NCBI GenBank assembly: GCA_025452255.1 | Contig: CP104974.1 | Location: 930,001-994,000, forward strand | Length of the DNA stretch: 64,000 nucleotides | Direction: 5' to 3' | From: Devosia sp. A8/3-2 | Lineage (GTDB): Bacteria; Pseudomonadota; Alphaproteobacteria; Rhizobiales; Devosiaceae | Part shown: piece by piece, positions 49,193 to 58,213 of the stretch | How positions within the stretch are numbered: position 1 is the first letter of the stretch | How the letters are laid out: every line of letters starts with the position of its first letter | The notes under the pieces: generated by a model | Database searches by the model: none | What the model was told of the DNA's origin: nothing | What the model saw: only the letters and a program-made list of their open reading frames with translations | Made by a program: the position numbers and the translations under genes

Positions 49193-49375
49193 TCAGGCCT
49201 GCTTATCGATCTTGAGCCCCCGGCCCGGCGGCGGAGCGGCAGGCGCGGATTGCAGCAGGGTATTGAGCAGTGTCGCTTCCGAGTCGTGGGTTTTCTTGAG
49301 AACGGCCATTTGCACGGAATTCTGCGTCACAGCAGTCCGCATGGTCACCATTTGTGTGGCGAGATCGCTATCCAT
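49193..49375 (-). CDS. YjfB-like putative motility protein
   Basis: Protein of 60 residues. MDSDLATQMVTMRTAV, then the QNSVQMAVLKKTHDSEATLLNTLLQ segment, matches the YjfB pattern, in which a short helix pair ends in a leucine-rich stretch. The family is linked to motility in Bacillus, with unknown mechanism. It forms a two-gene unit with the 73-residue protein. The identification rests on one short motif. Confidence 0.6.
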   Translation of the reverse strand: MDSDLATQMVTMRTAVTQNSVQMAVLKKTHDSEATLLNTLLQSAPAAPPPGRGLKIDKQA

Positions 49376-49479
49376 CGAGCGCCCCTTCTGGGTCAGTAGC
49401 GTCTTAGGCTACGCCGGAGCGGTAAACAAAGGCTTGGGACATGGTGGCAATTTTGTAAAATTGCCGTTCAGTCCGGCGG

Positions 49480-50163
49480 TCAGCGTCCGCCCCAGAACAC
49501 GACTTCGCGCCGTTTGAGGCCGGCGGCCGGGATCACGCCGGTAGCAAAGCCGCCCAGATGGGCCCACCGGGCGACCGATTCGGTCGAGCCGATCACCACA
49601 TAGAAGAGCTGCGTCGCCACCCAGAAGCCCAGCATCCAGAAGGCCGGTACGGGCAGGGGAATGGGGATGATGATGCGCGCAAGCACGAAGACGCGGGCAT
49701 GGGGGAAGAGCAGGATATAGGCGCCCATGACGCCGGCTACCGCCCCCGAGGCCCCGATTAGCGGGCCGTTGGCATCGAGATTGAAGGCCATATGGGCCAA
49801 AGCCGCGCAGATGGCGCAGATCAGATAGAAGGCCGGGAACCGGACATGGCCCATGGCGTCTTCGATATTGTCGCCGAAGATCCAGAGGAACAGCATGTTG
49901 CTGAGCAGATGCAGCCAATCGGCATGCAGGAACGCGTAGGTGATCAGCGTCGCCCAATCGGGCAACCGGGGCACGGGCTGGGGATAGAGATTGCGCACGA
50001 CGATGGGGATCATGCCGAAATCGATGGTGGCCTGATCAAAGGCCGCCGGGGGCAGCACCGACTGGAACAGGAAGCAGAGAATCGTCAGGGCCATCAGCCC
50101 ATAGGTTACATAGGGAAACCGCACATGCCTTATGGGGTTGGTGTCATGCAGCGGCAGGAACAT
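49480..50163 (-). CDS. Rhomboid-family intramembrane serine protease
   Basis: Protein of 227 residues with about six membrane helices. HLLSNMLFLWIFGDNIED marks the first conserved part, GASGAVAGVMGAY holds the catalytic serine, and HLGGFATG the catalytic histidine. Substrates are unknown. The frame is intact. It lies three bases after the adenosyltransferase gene, in a minus-strand run that begins with the twin-membrane protein. Confidence 0.9.
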   Translation of the reverse strand: MFLPLHDTNPIRHVRFPYVTYGLMALTILCFLFQSVLPPAAFDQATIDFGMIPIVVRNLYPQPVPRLPDWATLITYAFLHADWLHLLSNMLFLWIFGDNIEDAMGHVRFPAFYLICAICAALAHMAFNLDANGPLIGASGAVAGVMGAYILLFPHARVFVLARIIIPIPLPVPAFWMLGFWVATQLFYVVIGSTESVARWAHLGGFATGVIPAAGLKRREVVFWGGR

Positions 50164-50166
50164 GGG

Positions 50167-50761
50167 TCAGCCGCCTTTCGCCACGTCGCCGTGATTACCC
50201 GGCACCCAGAGCACATCCTTGGCGCCATTGGCATTGGCGACGCGCCAGCACGAACAATAGATCGGAAAGGCGATTGAGATAGCGCACGGCCTCGGGATTG
50301 GTGTCGGGCTCGGCGGCCGCGAGTTGCACGGTTAGGCGCTCGGCGCGGCGGGTCACGGTGCGCGCAATGTGGAGCGCCGAGGCGAGCGGGGTGCCGCCGG
50401 GCAGCACGAAGCTTTTGAGTGGCGCTATATCGGCGTTGAAATGGTCGATCTGCTTTTCCAGCCACTCGGTCTGTACCGCGCGGACCCGCAGGGTCGGGTG
50501 GGGTGCATCAGGCTCGTCGGCGCCGGGCGTTGCCGAGTCCGAGCCGACATCGAAGAGATCGTTCTGCACGCGGGAAAGCAGCATATCGATCTTGGGCATG
50601 GAATTGGTTTGCAGCCGCGCATGACCGACAAAGGCATTGGCCTCGTCCACTGTGCCATAGGCCTCGACGCGCAGATCAAATTTGGGGCGGCGGGGGCCTC
50701 GCACCAGCCCGGTCGTGCCGTCATCGCCGGTCTTGGTATAAATGCGGTTGAGCTTAACCAT
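50167..50761 (-). CDS. Cob(I)alamin adenosyltransferase, PduO type, one frameshift
   Basis: Transfers adenosyl from ATP to cobalamin to make coenzyme B12. Family marks are RIYTKTGDDGTTGLVRG (the ATP-binding start), VEAYGTVDEANAFVG, FVLPGGTPLASALHIARTVTRRAER and RYLNRLSDLLFVLAR. A shift near 50247 precedes NANGAKDVLWVPG, after which the protein stops at 50167. About 198 residues. It is preceded by a 66-residue twin-membrane protein and followed by the rhomboid gene. No B12 riboswitch is visible. Confidence 0.92.
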
Positions 50762-50763
50762 TT

Positions 50764-50964
50764 TTAGCCCCGACCGCCGCCGAAGAAGTAGAGCGCGCCC
50801 AGCAGCAGCACCAGCGCCACGGCACGGCCGATCACGCGCAGGCGCATCAGTTTCTGGCTGGTATTGCCCGGACCGCCCTTGAGCATATTCCACAGACCCA
50901 TGCCCAGCACGATGACGACAAAGAGCAGGGCGAGCGCGATGGCGATATTGAGAAGGGTTTCCAT
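50764..50964 (-). CDS. Small twin-transmembrane protein (HIG1-like)
   Basis: Protein of 66 residues with two hydrophobic helices (IAIALALLFVVIVLGMGLW and VIGRAVALVLLLGALYFFG) joined by a basic loop, GNTSQKLMRLR. It resembles the HIG1/twin-transmembrane proteins of rhizobia that lie before the adenosyltransferase gene. It may act in respiratory complex assembly; that is inference from the family name only. The gap to the next gene is two bases. The frame is intact. Confidence 0.75.
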   Translation of the reverse strand: METLLNIAIALALLFVVIVLGMGLWNMLKGGPGNTSQKLMRLRVIGRAVALVLLLGALYFFGGGRG

Positions 50965-50997
50965 GAAAGTCCTGCAAGCGTTCCGGGGCTGGCGCCC

Positions 50998-51895
50998 CTA
51001 CGAATCCGTATTGCCGATATAGACCGAAAGCCCCTCGGCCAGCGCATCATAGATGGCACGAATTCGGTGGCTGGTGAACAATTCCCTGTGCGTGGTGAGC
51101 CAGACTTCGAGCGGGGGATGGCAAGATCAATCGGCAGGGCCACCATGCCGGGTGTTTGAGCGACCAGCCCGGCCTGAGCAAATCCCACGCCCGGGCCCGC
51201 GCGCAGCAATTGCCAAAGCTGGGTCTGGCTGTCCGAACGCAAGAGGAATTGCTCGCGCTTGAGCGGGAAGCCAGCCTTTTGCGCGTGAGCGATGATGAGA
51301 TCGGACCGGTCCAGCCCAATTAGGTCGTGGTCGTAGAGATCGGTCGAGGTTTTCGGGGTGCCGCGCCGATCGAGATAGTCCTGATGGGCGACCGGGACCA
51401 TGGGGATTTCGCCGAGCTTTTTGGTCACCAGTTCGAGCTGGTTGGGCCGGAACATGCGGATGGCGATATCGGCTTCGCGCAGCAGCAGGTTTTCTGCCGA
51501 ATCGGTGGGGACGAGTTCGAGCGCGATGGCGGGATAGCGCTGGCGGATGGCGACCAATAGGTCAGGCAGCACGTAATTGGAGACCATTGTGCTGGCAGTG
51601 ATGCGGACGGTGCCGCCGAATTCGGCTCAGGCGCCTTCGGCCGGGATCGCGGCTTGCGCCAAAGAGGCCTGCGCGGCGGCGACCGGCTCGTAGATGCGCA
51701 GCGCTGCGACATTGGGCTTGAGGCCGCTCAAGGTGCGTTCTGAAGAGCGAGAGGCCCAGATCATATTCGAGGGTTTCGATATGGCGGCCGACAGTAGGCT
51801 GGCTGATGCCCAGCTCGCGCTGCGGCCGAAAGCGAGCCGTTGGCGACGACGGCAGAGAAACTTCGCCACAGGGCCCAATCGGGTTCTCTATTCAT
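50998..51895 (-). CDS. LysR-family transcriptional regulator, several frameshifts
   Basis: About 298 residues. The N-terminal helix-turn-helix reads NREPDWALWRSFSAVVANGSLSAAAR, then, after shifts near 51815 and 51740, LGISQPTVGRHIETLEYD-type sequence and FRRTLSGLKP. The effector domain follows with VSNYVLPDLLVAIRQRYPAIALEL and LLREADIAIRMFRP. Shifts near 51627 and 51122 occur before VWLTTHREL and the stop at 50998. It is divergent from the oxidoreductase at 51982, with an 86-base gap, and probably controls it. Confidence 0.85.
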
Positions 51896-51981
51896 TTTTG
51901 AATGGCGATCCGAAGATAATGGCGGATTTATCGACGATAGTGAATGGAGGATGCTGTGTCCATCGGCAAAGGAGATGCATG

Positions 51982-52926
51982 ATGAGCACGGCAAAGATCA
52001 CAGTTCTGGGTATTAACGGCCATATCGGCCACCACGCGGCCAAGGCGTTTCGCGACGCGGGCTATAGTGTCACCGGCTTTGGCCGGAGCAATCGGATGCC
52101 GATTGAGGGCGTCACCTTCGTCAAGGGCGATGCGGGCAATGTTGCCGAGATCGCGGCGGCCATTGCCGATGCCGATATCGTGGTGAATGCGCTCAACTTG
52201 CCCTATGACAAATGGGACAAGGGCCGCGCCGAGGCGCAACTTGCCGTTGTGATCGCCGCCATGGGCGATAGCGGCAAGACCATGATGTTTCCGGGCAATG
52301 TTTATAATTATGCGGCGATTGATCGGCGCATGACCCCGACATGGCCCAGCATCCGCAGACGCCACGCGGCGCCATTCGGGTGCGGCAGGAGGCGATGCTG
52401 GCGGTGGCATCCAAGGCCGGCAAGTTCCAGACCATCATCATCCGCGCCGGCGATTTTTATGCGCCGGGCAATGCTGGCGACTGGTTCGACCGAGGCCATG
52501 CTGATGGATGCCAAAAAGGGCAAGGTCTACTACATGGCTGATCTCGATGTGGGCCATGCTTGGGCCTACCTTCCCGATCTGGGGCGGGCCTTCGTCGCGG
52601 TAGCCGAGCAGCGGCAGAGCCTTGGTGGCTTCGAGACGTTCCACTTTGCCGGACATTACGAAACGCATGGCGCGATGCTGGCGGCCATTCAGGCGGCGGC
52701 GCCTGCCCTGCTCAAGGCAGCGCAATTGCCCCGGATAATGTTGCAGGCTATGGGGCTGGCGATGCCGATGATGCGGGAGATCGTCAAGATGCGCTATCTC
52801 TGGAACAATCCGATGGAGCTGGTCGATGCCCGGCTGGATGCCATCCTGGGCAAGGAGTTCGGCACACCTTTCGCCGAAGCCGTGGCGGCTGCCACTGTGC
52901 CGTTCTTCGCTGACAGGGCGGCCTAG
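51982..52926 (+). CDS. NAD(P)-binding epimerase/dehydrogenase-like protein, two frameshifts
   Basis: Rossmann-fold protein of about 314 residues. The dinucleotide-binding motif is GINGHIGHHAAKAF, with GFGRSN after the second strand, VKGDAGNVAEIA, and VVNALNLPYDKW. It is like the extended/atypical short-chain dehydrogenases (NAD-dependent epimerase, NmrA-like); the YxxxK catalytic pair is not clear. Shifts near 52345 and 52490 separate the parts. ATG 52982 does not apply; ATG 51982 follows AGGAG at seven bases. It is probably the target of the divergent LysR regulator. Confidence 0.75.
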   Translation: MSTAKITVLGINGHIGHHAAKAFRDAGYSVTGFGRSNRMPIEGVTFVKGDAGNVAEIAAAIADADIVVNALNLPYDKWDKGRAEAQLAVVIAAMGDSGKTMMFPGNVYNYAAIDRRMTPTWPSIRRRHAAPFGCGRRRCWRWHPRPASSRPSSSAPAIFMRRAMLATGSTEAMLMDAKKGKVYYMADLDVGHAWAYLPDLGRAFVAVAEQRQSLGGFETFHFAGHYETHGAMLAAIQAAAPALLKAAQLPRIMLQAMGLAMPMMREIVKMRYLWNNPMELVDARLDAILGKEFGTPFAEAVAAATVPFFADRAA

Positions 52927-53779
52927 AAGCCCAGCTCCCGACGGACGTCTTGAGGTGTCCAGCCAGCGTCGCGCAGGCTCGCCAGATTGGGCGAGCCTTT
53001 TGATTTGCTGAGTTTCTTGCCCTCGGCGTCGAGGATCAGCCGGTGGAAATTATAGATGGGCGAGGGCAGGCCGAGCAGGAACTGCAGCAGGACATGCAGG
53101 TCGGTGGCCGCCTCCATGTCTCGGCCGCGGGTGACGTGGGTGATGGCTTGGGCGGCATCGTCGATGACGACGCTGAGATGGTAGCTGGTGGGTGTGCCCT
53201 TGCGCTGCAACACCACATCGCCCCAGCGCTCGGGCCTTGCATAACGCAGTTGTGGGCGGTCGGTGACGAGCGGGCCGACAATGGTAAAGGTCAGCATGCC
53301 GGTTTGGGCGGTGGCTTTTTCGGTGTCGAGGCGGAATTGCACGGGATCGCCGCGTTGCAGGCGCTCGATCTGCTCGCCCCGATGCAGATGCCGGCAGGTG
53401 CCGGGATAAAGCGGGGCGCCATCGGGGTCACTGCCCTTGGCCTTGGCGGCGATATCGCTGCGCGAGCAGAAGCAGGGATAGAGCAGGTCGGCATCGCGCA
53501 GGCGATTCGCCGCCTCGGCATAGATGGGGAAGCGCTCGGACTGGACCATGACTGGCTCGGGCCAATCCAGACCCAGCCAATGCAGGTCATCGATTATGGC
53601 ACGGGCAAATTCGGGTTTACAGCGCTCGGGGTCGGTGTCCTCCATGCGCAGCAGGGCCGTGCCGCCCAGCAGTGCTGCCGCCTGCCAGTGTAAAGCGCGG
53701 AAAAGGCATGACCCAGATGGAGCCTGCCATTGGGGCTGGGCGCAAAACGCAGGATAGGTTTGGACGATGGCGAAGACAT
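52923..53779 (-). CDS. gluQ: Glutamyl-Q tRNA(Asp) synthetase, one frameshift
   Basis: Glutamylates queuosine at the anticodon of tRNA(Asp). It is a short GluRS-like protein without the anticodon domain: PILRFAPSPNGRLHLGHAFSAL is the HIGH region, MEDTDPERC follows, CFCSRSDI supplies two zinc-type cysteines, and KKLSKSKGSPNL the KMSKS region. A shift near 53692 lies just after the HIGH motif. About 285 residues. It is divergent from the glycosylase gene with only 23 bases between starts. Confidence 0.9.
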
Positions 53780-53802
53780 TGCAGCTTGTGTACAGTAGAC
53801 AA

Positions 53803-54453
53803 ATGTCTTCGTCACCGCGCATTGATAGTGTCCAATCCATCGTCGGCCATCTCGACGTGCTGGTCGAGGTCGATCCACGATTGGCCGCTATCAGGGCGCT
53901 GACCGGCGAGGTTCAACCTCGCATCGACGTGGCTGGTTTTGCCGGGATTTCGCGCATTGTCTGCGGGCAATTGCTGTCGGTGGCGAGCGCCGCGGCCATC
54001 TGGGCACGGTACGTGCAAGTCGAGGGGGCGCTCGATCCGGTGGGCTTTCTGAACCTTGATGAGCCCACGATCCGCGCCGTTGGCTTTTCGGGCGGCAAAT
54101 ACCGTACGGTGCGGGCGATTGCCGAAGCCATGGCCTCGGGCACGCTGGATTTCGATCATCTTGAGACCCTGCCGGCCGAGGCGGCAGTGGGGTATCTGAC
54201 GGCCCACAAGGGAATTGGTCCCTGGACCGCGCAGGTCTATCTCATGTTCTGCTCCGGCCACCCCGATATCTTCCCGGCTGGCGACTTGGCCTTGCGCAAG
54301 GCGGCGCAGGATGGTTTGGGGCTTGAATGCCTGCCCGAAATTGCTGAACTGGCAGAAAGCGCTCTTGCACGGGCGCCACATCGATCCGCAGCTGCCCTGT
54401 TGCTTTGGCGGTATTATGCGGTTTGCCGCAACCGCGAAGGCATTCTGGGCTGA
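53803..54453 (+). CDS. DNA-3-methyladenine glycosylase of the AlkA/HhH-GPD type
   Basis: Base-excision repair enzyme that removes alkylated purines. Of 216 residues, it has FAGISRIVCGQLLS, VGFSGGKYRTVRAIAEAM, the helix-hairpin-helix TAHKGIGPWTAQVYLMF and the catalytic aspartate in FPAGDLALRKA, then HRSAAALLLWRYY. It lacks the N-terminal domain of E. coli AlkA and resembles Mag1-like enzymes. ATG 53803 is taken; an in-frame ATG at 53767 would overlap gluQ. The frame is intact. Confidence 0.88.
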   Translation: MSSSPRIDSVQSIVGHLDVLVEVDPRLAAIRALTGEVQPRIDVAGFAGISRIVCGQLLSVASAAAIWARYVQVEGALDPVGFLNLDEPTIRAVGFSGGKYRTVRAIAEAMASGTLDFDHLETLPAEAAVGYLTAHKGIGPWTAQVYLMFCSGHPDIFPAGDLALRKAAQDGLGLECLPEIAELAESALARAPHRSAAALLLWRYYAVCRNREGILG

Positions 54454-54683
54454 TCACGGCGGCGCAGGCGCAGATTTTCCGCAGGGCCGGAACCGGACAG
54501 CAAAGCCAGCTGTTGGCCTAGTGCCTTCCTGATGATGCAGCCGTGCATCATCGCCGGCCGAACGCCACCCGGTGACGTCGTAAAGTCGTCGCCGGGCTCT
54601 TTCCGTCTTGCCACAATGGCATCCACATGGCTGATATGGCAGTGCGGCAAACTACAGCGTCGATGGACGCGGGTGGTTGCAAA

Positions 54684-55802
54684 ATGACTGAGACTTCTCC
54701 GCAGGATCTGACCGATCTGTCGAACTACCTCTATGGCGCGGTGTTCGATGACACGATGTGGGCCAAGGCGGCTGAGGTGGTGCGCCGCGCCACCAATAGC
54801 CAGCATGCGGCGCTGGGTTTCTTTGACTCTCAAACGCGGCAGCAATCCATGCTGCATGGCGATTGCGCGCCTGAGTTCGAACATAGCTACCGCGATCTGG
54901 TGGATATCAATCCATTGGCCCGCCCCATGCAGATGATGGCGCTGGGCACCGCGCTGGTCGATCAGCAGGTCGTGGCCCATGATGATTTCGAGCGCTCCGC
55001 CTTCTTTGATTTGTGGATGCGGCCACAGCAGATGCATAGCGCCATGATCCACAAGATCAGCACGCGGCGGCATCAATGGCTATCTCGCGCTCAACCGCGG
55101 CGGCAGGGCTGATAAATATGAGCGGCGCGAACTGCAGGTGATCGATGAAATCGGTCCGACGCTGGCGCACGCCCTCACCTTGCGCGTGCAGTTCGGCAGC
55201 CGCACCATGGAGCAGACGGGGCAGAAACTGGGCGGGCGCGGTATTGGCTGGGTGGCCGTGGCCGGCACGGGCGGGCTGGTCTGGGCCAATGACGCCGCCG
55301 AGGCTTTGCTGGCCGAGCCCGGTTCGGCCATCAGCGGGCGGCAGGGCGCGCTGCGGCTGGTTCACCCCCTGCAGATGCGAGAATTCACGGCGGCCTTGCA
55401 GCGCGCAATTCGCCAGTGGAGAGCATTGGCACGGACATGATCGCCACGCATCCTGAAACCGGCAATGCCATCGCATTATCGATCATCCCGGCGCGCAATC
55501 TTTTCGTGCAGGGTCTGCCCTGCCTGCAGGGCGCCCATATTGCGTTGCGCGATCTCTCCGAACGCCTGCCGCCCGGCTTCGAAGACCGGATCCGCGCCAT
55601 GTTCGACCTGACGCCCAAGGAGGCGGCGCTGGCGGCGGCTTTGGCGAGCGGCCGGGCGCTGGGCGATGTCGCGCGCAACAATGGCGTGTCGATCCTGACC
55701 GTGCGCACGCAATTGGGGCATCTGTTCCGCAAGACCGATACCAAGCAGCAGAGCCAGCTGGTGTCGCTGCTGCTGGCGGTGGAGCCATTGCCCCAAATGT
55801 AG
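54684..55802 (+). CDS. LuxR-type transcriptional regulator, two frameshifts
   Basis: About 373 residues. The long N-terminal part (LYGAVFDDTMWAKAAEVV, then QTRQQSMLHGDCAPEFEHSY) looks like a PAS/GAF-type sensory region; after a shift near 55065 it continues GYLALNRGGRADKYERREL and WVAVAGTGGLVWANDAAEALL. A further shift near 55420 leads to the LuxR-type helix-turn-helix at the end: FDLTPKEAALAAALASG, DVARNNGVSILTVRTQLGHLF, KTDTKQQSQLVSLLL. The signal is unknown. Starts at 54627 or 54663 are possible. Confidence 0.82.
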
Positions 55803-55869
55803 GCTCTGGCGGCTGGATTTTCACGCGCTGGCGGGGCAGGGTGCGGCGGTCACTTTCTGGAAATTCCTC

Positions 55870-56532
55870 ATGCCCGCAAAACTCTCCGGTCCCATGCTTG
55901 CGCCCAAATCGGGCGCGCAACCCAGCCTCGCTGTGGTGCTGCTGCATGGCTATGGCTCGGATGGGGCCGACCTGATCAGGCTGGCGCCGCATTGGCAGGA
56001 TATTTTGCCGGATGCGCTGTTCGTATCGCCTAATGCGCCTGAGGCGTGCCGGGTCAATGGGTCGGGCTATCAGTGGTTCGATATCGATTATGAAGGCGAT
56101 CGGCTGGCCAGCCGGCAAATGGGTGTGGTGCAGGCGCGGCCGGTGCTGGTCGAATTCCTCAACGATTTGTGGCACCAAACCGGAGTAACGCCGCAGCGGA
56201 CCATTCTGGTAGGGTTCAGCCGGGGCGCGATGATGGCGCTGCATGTGGGTCTGTCGCTGCCCGAGCCGCTGATGGGGATCATAGCGTTCTCAGGCGCTTT
56301 CTTGCCGGCAGCGGGGTTTGCCGAGGGGAAGTTTGCCAAGCCGCCGGTCTGTCTTGTGCATGGGGACATGGACCCGGTGGTCGATCCTGAGTTCAGCGCC
56401 GATGCAGATGTGGCGCTGCGGCTGGCGGGGTACGATGTGGCCTATCATGTCAGCCACGGCGTGGGGCATGGCATTGCGCCAGATGGCTCGGCTTTTGCCG
56501 GTGCGTTCATCGCCAACCAGCTCAAAAAATAA
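55870..56532 (+). CDS. Phospholipase/carboxylesterase family alpha/beta hydrolase
   Basis: Intact protein of 220 residues: LAVVLLHGYGSDGADLI, FVSPNAPEAC, the nucleophile serine in LVGFSRGAMMAL, the aspartate in HGDMDPVVDP and the histidine in VSHGVGHGI. It matches the YpfH/acyl-protein thioesterase type of carboxylesterases, active on short acyl esters; the real substrate is not known. It follows the LuxR gene after 67 bases and might be its target. Confidence 0.87.
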   Translation: MPAKLSGPMLAPKSGAQPSLAVVLLHGYGSDGADLIRLAPHWQDILPDALFVSPNAPEACRVNGSGYQWFDIDYEGDRLASRQMGVVQARPVLVEFLNDLWHQTGVTPQRTILVGFSRGAMMALHVGLSLPEPLMGIIAFSGAFLPAAGFAEGKFAKPPVCLVHGDMDPVVDPEFSADADVALRLAGYDVAYHVSHGVGHGIAPDGSAFAGAFIANQLKK

Positions 56533-56632
56533 TCGCGCATTGCTCTGCACGTGCCCGCTTCACAGCCCTGACACAAAGGGCCTAGTATAAGGGGGCTATG
56601 GACTTACTCGATTCCCGTTCCGGGAGACTCAA

Positions 56633-57190
56633 GTGACGATCCACGTGTCGCCTGAGGCCTGTCCCGCACTTGTTCTGAACGCCGACTTCCGGCCGCTCAG
56701 TTACTATCCCTTGTCATTATGGTCTTGGCAGGATGCGATCAAGGCTGTGTGCCCGGATCGCGTCAATATTGTCAGCCATTACGATACGGTCATCCACTCG
56801 CCCAGCTTCGAAATGCAGCTGCCCAGCGTGGTGTCGCTCAAGGATTATGTGAAGCCGGCGCGGCATCCCGCGTTTACCCGATTCAACGTTTTCCTGCGCG
56901 ATCGCTTCCAGTGCCAGTACTGCGGCACCAAGGACGATCTGACCTTCGATCACGTCATTCCGCGCTCCAAGGGCGGGCTGACTACGTGGGACAATGTCGT
57001 AGCCGCCTGCGCGCCATGCAATCTGCGCAAGGCCAATCGACTGCCCAGCGAAATCAAGATGTATCCCCATCAGGCGCCGTATCACCCCACGGTGCATGAT
57101 CTGCACAATAATGGCCGGGCCTTTCCGCCCAACCATTTGCACCAGAGCTGGCTCGATTATCTCTACTGGGATATCGAACTGGAGCCGTAA
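56633..57190 (+). CDS. HNH endonuclease family protein
   Basis: Intact protein of 185 residues with the HNH-zinc fold: RDRFQCQYCGTKDDLTFDHV, the histidine in FDHVIPRSKGG, WDNVVAACAPCNLRKANRLP. Four cysteines in two pairs should bind zinc. This form with the N-terminal PALVLNADFRPLSYYPLSLW is widespread and single-copy in alphaproteobacteria, not obviously part of a restriction system, and its role is unknown. It starts at GTG 56633. Confidence 0.88.
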   Translation: MTIHVSPEACPALVLNADFRPLSYYPLSLWSWQDAIKAVCPDRVNIVSHYDTVIHSPSFEMQLPSVVSLKDYVKPARHPAFTRFNVFLRDRFQCQYCGTKDDLTFDHVIPRSKGGLTTWDNVVAACAPCNLRKANRLPSEIKMYPHQAPYHPTVHDLHNNGRAFPPNHLHQSWLDYLYWDIELEP

Positions 57191-57193
57191 GAA

Positions 57194-57225
57194 CGAAAAT
57201 CCCGCCGAGCTTTGGCCGGCGGGAT
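57194..57225 (-). terminator. Hairpin terminator between convergent genes
   Basis: ATCCCGCCG (57199-57207) pairs with CGGCGGGAT (57217-57225). On the minus strand the stem is followed by TTTTCGTTC, so it should stop the DUF2798-like gene; it may also act on the HNH transcript from the other side, but without a T run there. Confidence 0.7.
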
Positions 57226-57247
57226 ATTCCATCATATTAGCGATGCC

Positions 57248-57493
57248 TCAGGCAGCCCGGGTAGTTGCGGGCTTTCGGCCGGCAATAAACGCGCCGAAAT
57301 AGCGGGTGATCATCGGCACGATCAGCAGGACGATGGTGGTTGCCATGAAGGGCACCAGCACGAGGCTCCGTTGCCAGATTTCCCAGCCGGCGGTGAGCGG
57401 CATCAGGATATAAAGATAAAGGGTCACGACCGGATAGACGGCCGGGGTCATGACTGCGGCCATGCGCAGGCGCGCAGCGAGAGAGGGCTTCAT
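57248..57493 (-). CDS. Small two-helix membrane protein (DUF2798-like)
   Basis: About 81 residues, MKPSLAARLRMAAVMTPAVYP at the start, with two hydrophobic helices (VVTLYLYILMPLTAGW and SLVLVPFMATTIVLLIVPM) and a basic end. The pattern of PxxxF-like helices resembles DUF2798 proteins, which have no known role. The ATG at 57493 is set by GGAG nine bases upstream. It is divergent from a TetR gene across two palindromes, so it is probably under TetR control. Confidence 0.65.
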   Translation of the reverse strand: MKPSLAARLRMAAVMTPAVYPVVTLYLYILMPLTAGWEIWQRSLVLVPFMATTIVLLIVPMITRYFGAFIAGRKPATTRAA

Positions 57494-57507
57494 TTCCAAG
57501 CTCCATT

Positions 57508-57550
57508 GAAACGGTACGTTTCGTTATATATGAGAACGATACGTTTCGTT
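57508..57550. promoter_or_regulatory. Probable TetR operators between divergent genes
   Basis: GAAACG-GTA-CGTTTC (57508-57522) is a perfect inverted repeat, and GAACG-ATA-CGTTTC (57534-57547) is nearly the same, 26 bases away. Both continue GTT. They lie between the TetR gene and the membrane-protein gene and probably bind the TetR product, repressing both directions. Confidence 0.72.
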
Positions 57551-57591
57551 CAAGTCTTTTCTTTCATCCGGTTTTGCCTGATATTGCAGCC

Positions 57592-58207
57592 ATGACAGAG
57601 CCGAGCGCAGACGATAGCGAGGAGCGCCGCCGATCCATCGGGGCGCGGCGCAATCCCGATACCCGGGAGGCCATTCTCGACGCCGCCCAAGCGATCGTGG
57701 AAGAGGAGGGCATTGCCGGCTTTTCCATCGAGGCGGTGGCCAAGCGAGCACGGGCCGGCAAGCCGACCATCTATAAATGGTGGCCGGGCCGGACGGCTTT
57801 GCTGCTTGAGGTCTATCACCGGCACAAGCCGGCCAATGTGCATATGGATACCGGTACGGTAGAGGGCGATGTCATCGCCTTCTTTAGCGGCGTCTTCGCC
57901 CATTGGGGCAATACCGGGGCCGGCCGGGTGTTCCGCTTTATCGTCGCCGAAGCGCAGCGCGACAGAAGCAGCTGCCGCTTCACTGCGGACCTATGCCCTC
58001 GAGCGGCGCCAGCAATCGGGAGAAATTTTTGAGCGGGGCGTGGCGCGGGGCGAGCTGGCGGCCGATATCGATACGGGCTCGGCTGCCGACATGCTGGCCG
58101 GGTTTGCTCGGCACAGGTTGCTGACCGGGCGGCTGATTGCCGACCCGGACGAGCTGCGGCAGGTGGCCCGGCAATTGGTCCGGGGGCTGCTGGCCCCCGG
58201 AGCATAG
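57592..58207 (+). CDS. TetR-family transcriptional repressor, one frameshift
   Basis: About 204 residues. The DNA-binding domain reads TREAILDAAQAIVEEEGIAGFSIEAVAKRARAGKPTIYKWW (residues 25-65; here given in short as AILDAAQAIV and KPTIYKWW). After a shift near 57962 the effector half continues LRTYALERRQQSG, GELAADIDTGSAADMLAGF and ends RGLLAPGA. Such repressors often sense toxic small molecules. It should bind the paired operators upstream and control itself and the divergent membrane protein. Confidence 0.84.
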
Positions 58208-58213
58208 CGACGC

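Noticed and set aside
56633..57190. HNH protein as part of a restriction or defence system
   Set aside because: No methyltransferase specific to DNA, specificity subunit or defence gene adjoins it, and this HNH type is a common housekeeping gene in alphaproteobacteria.
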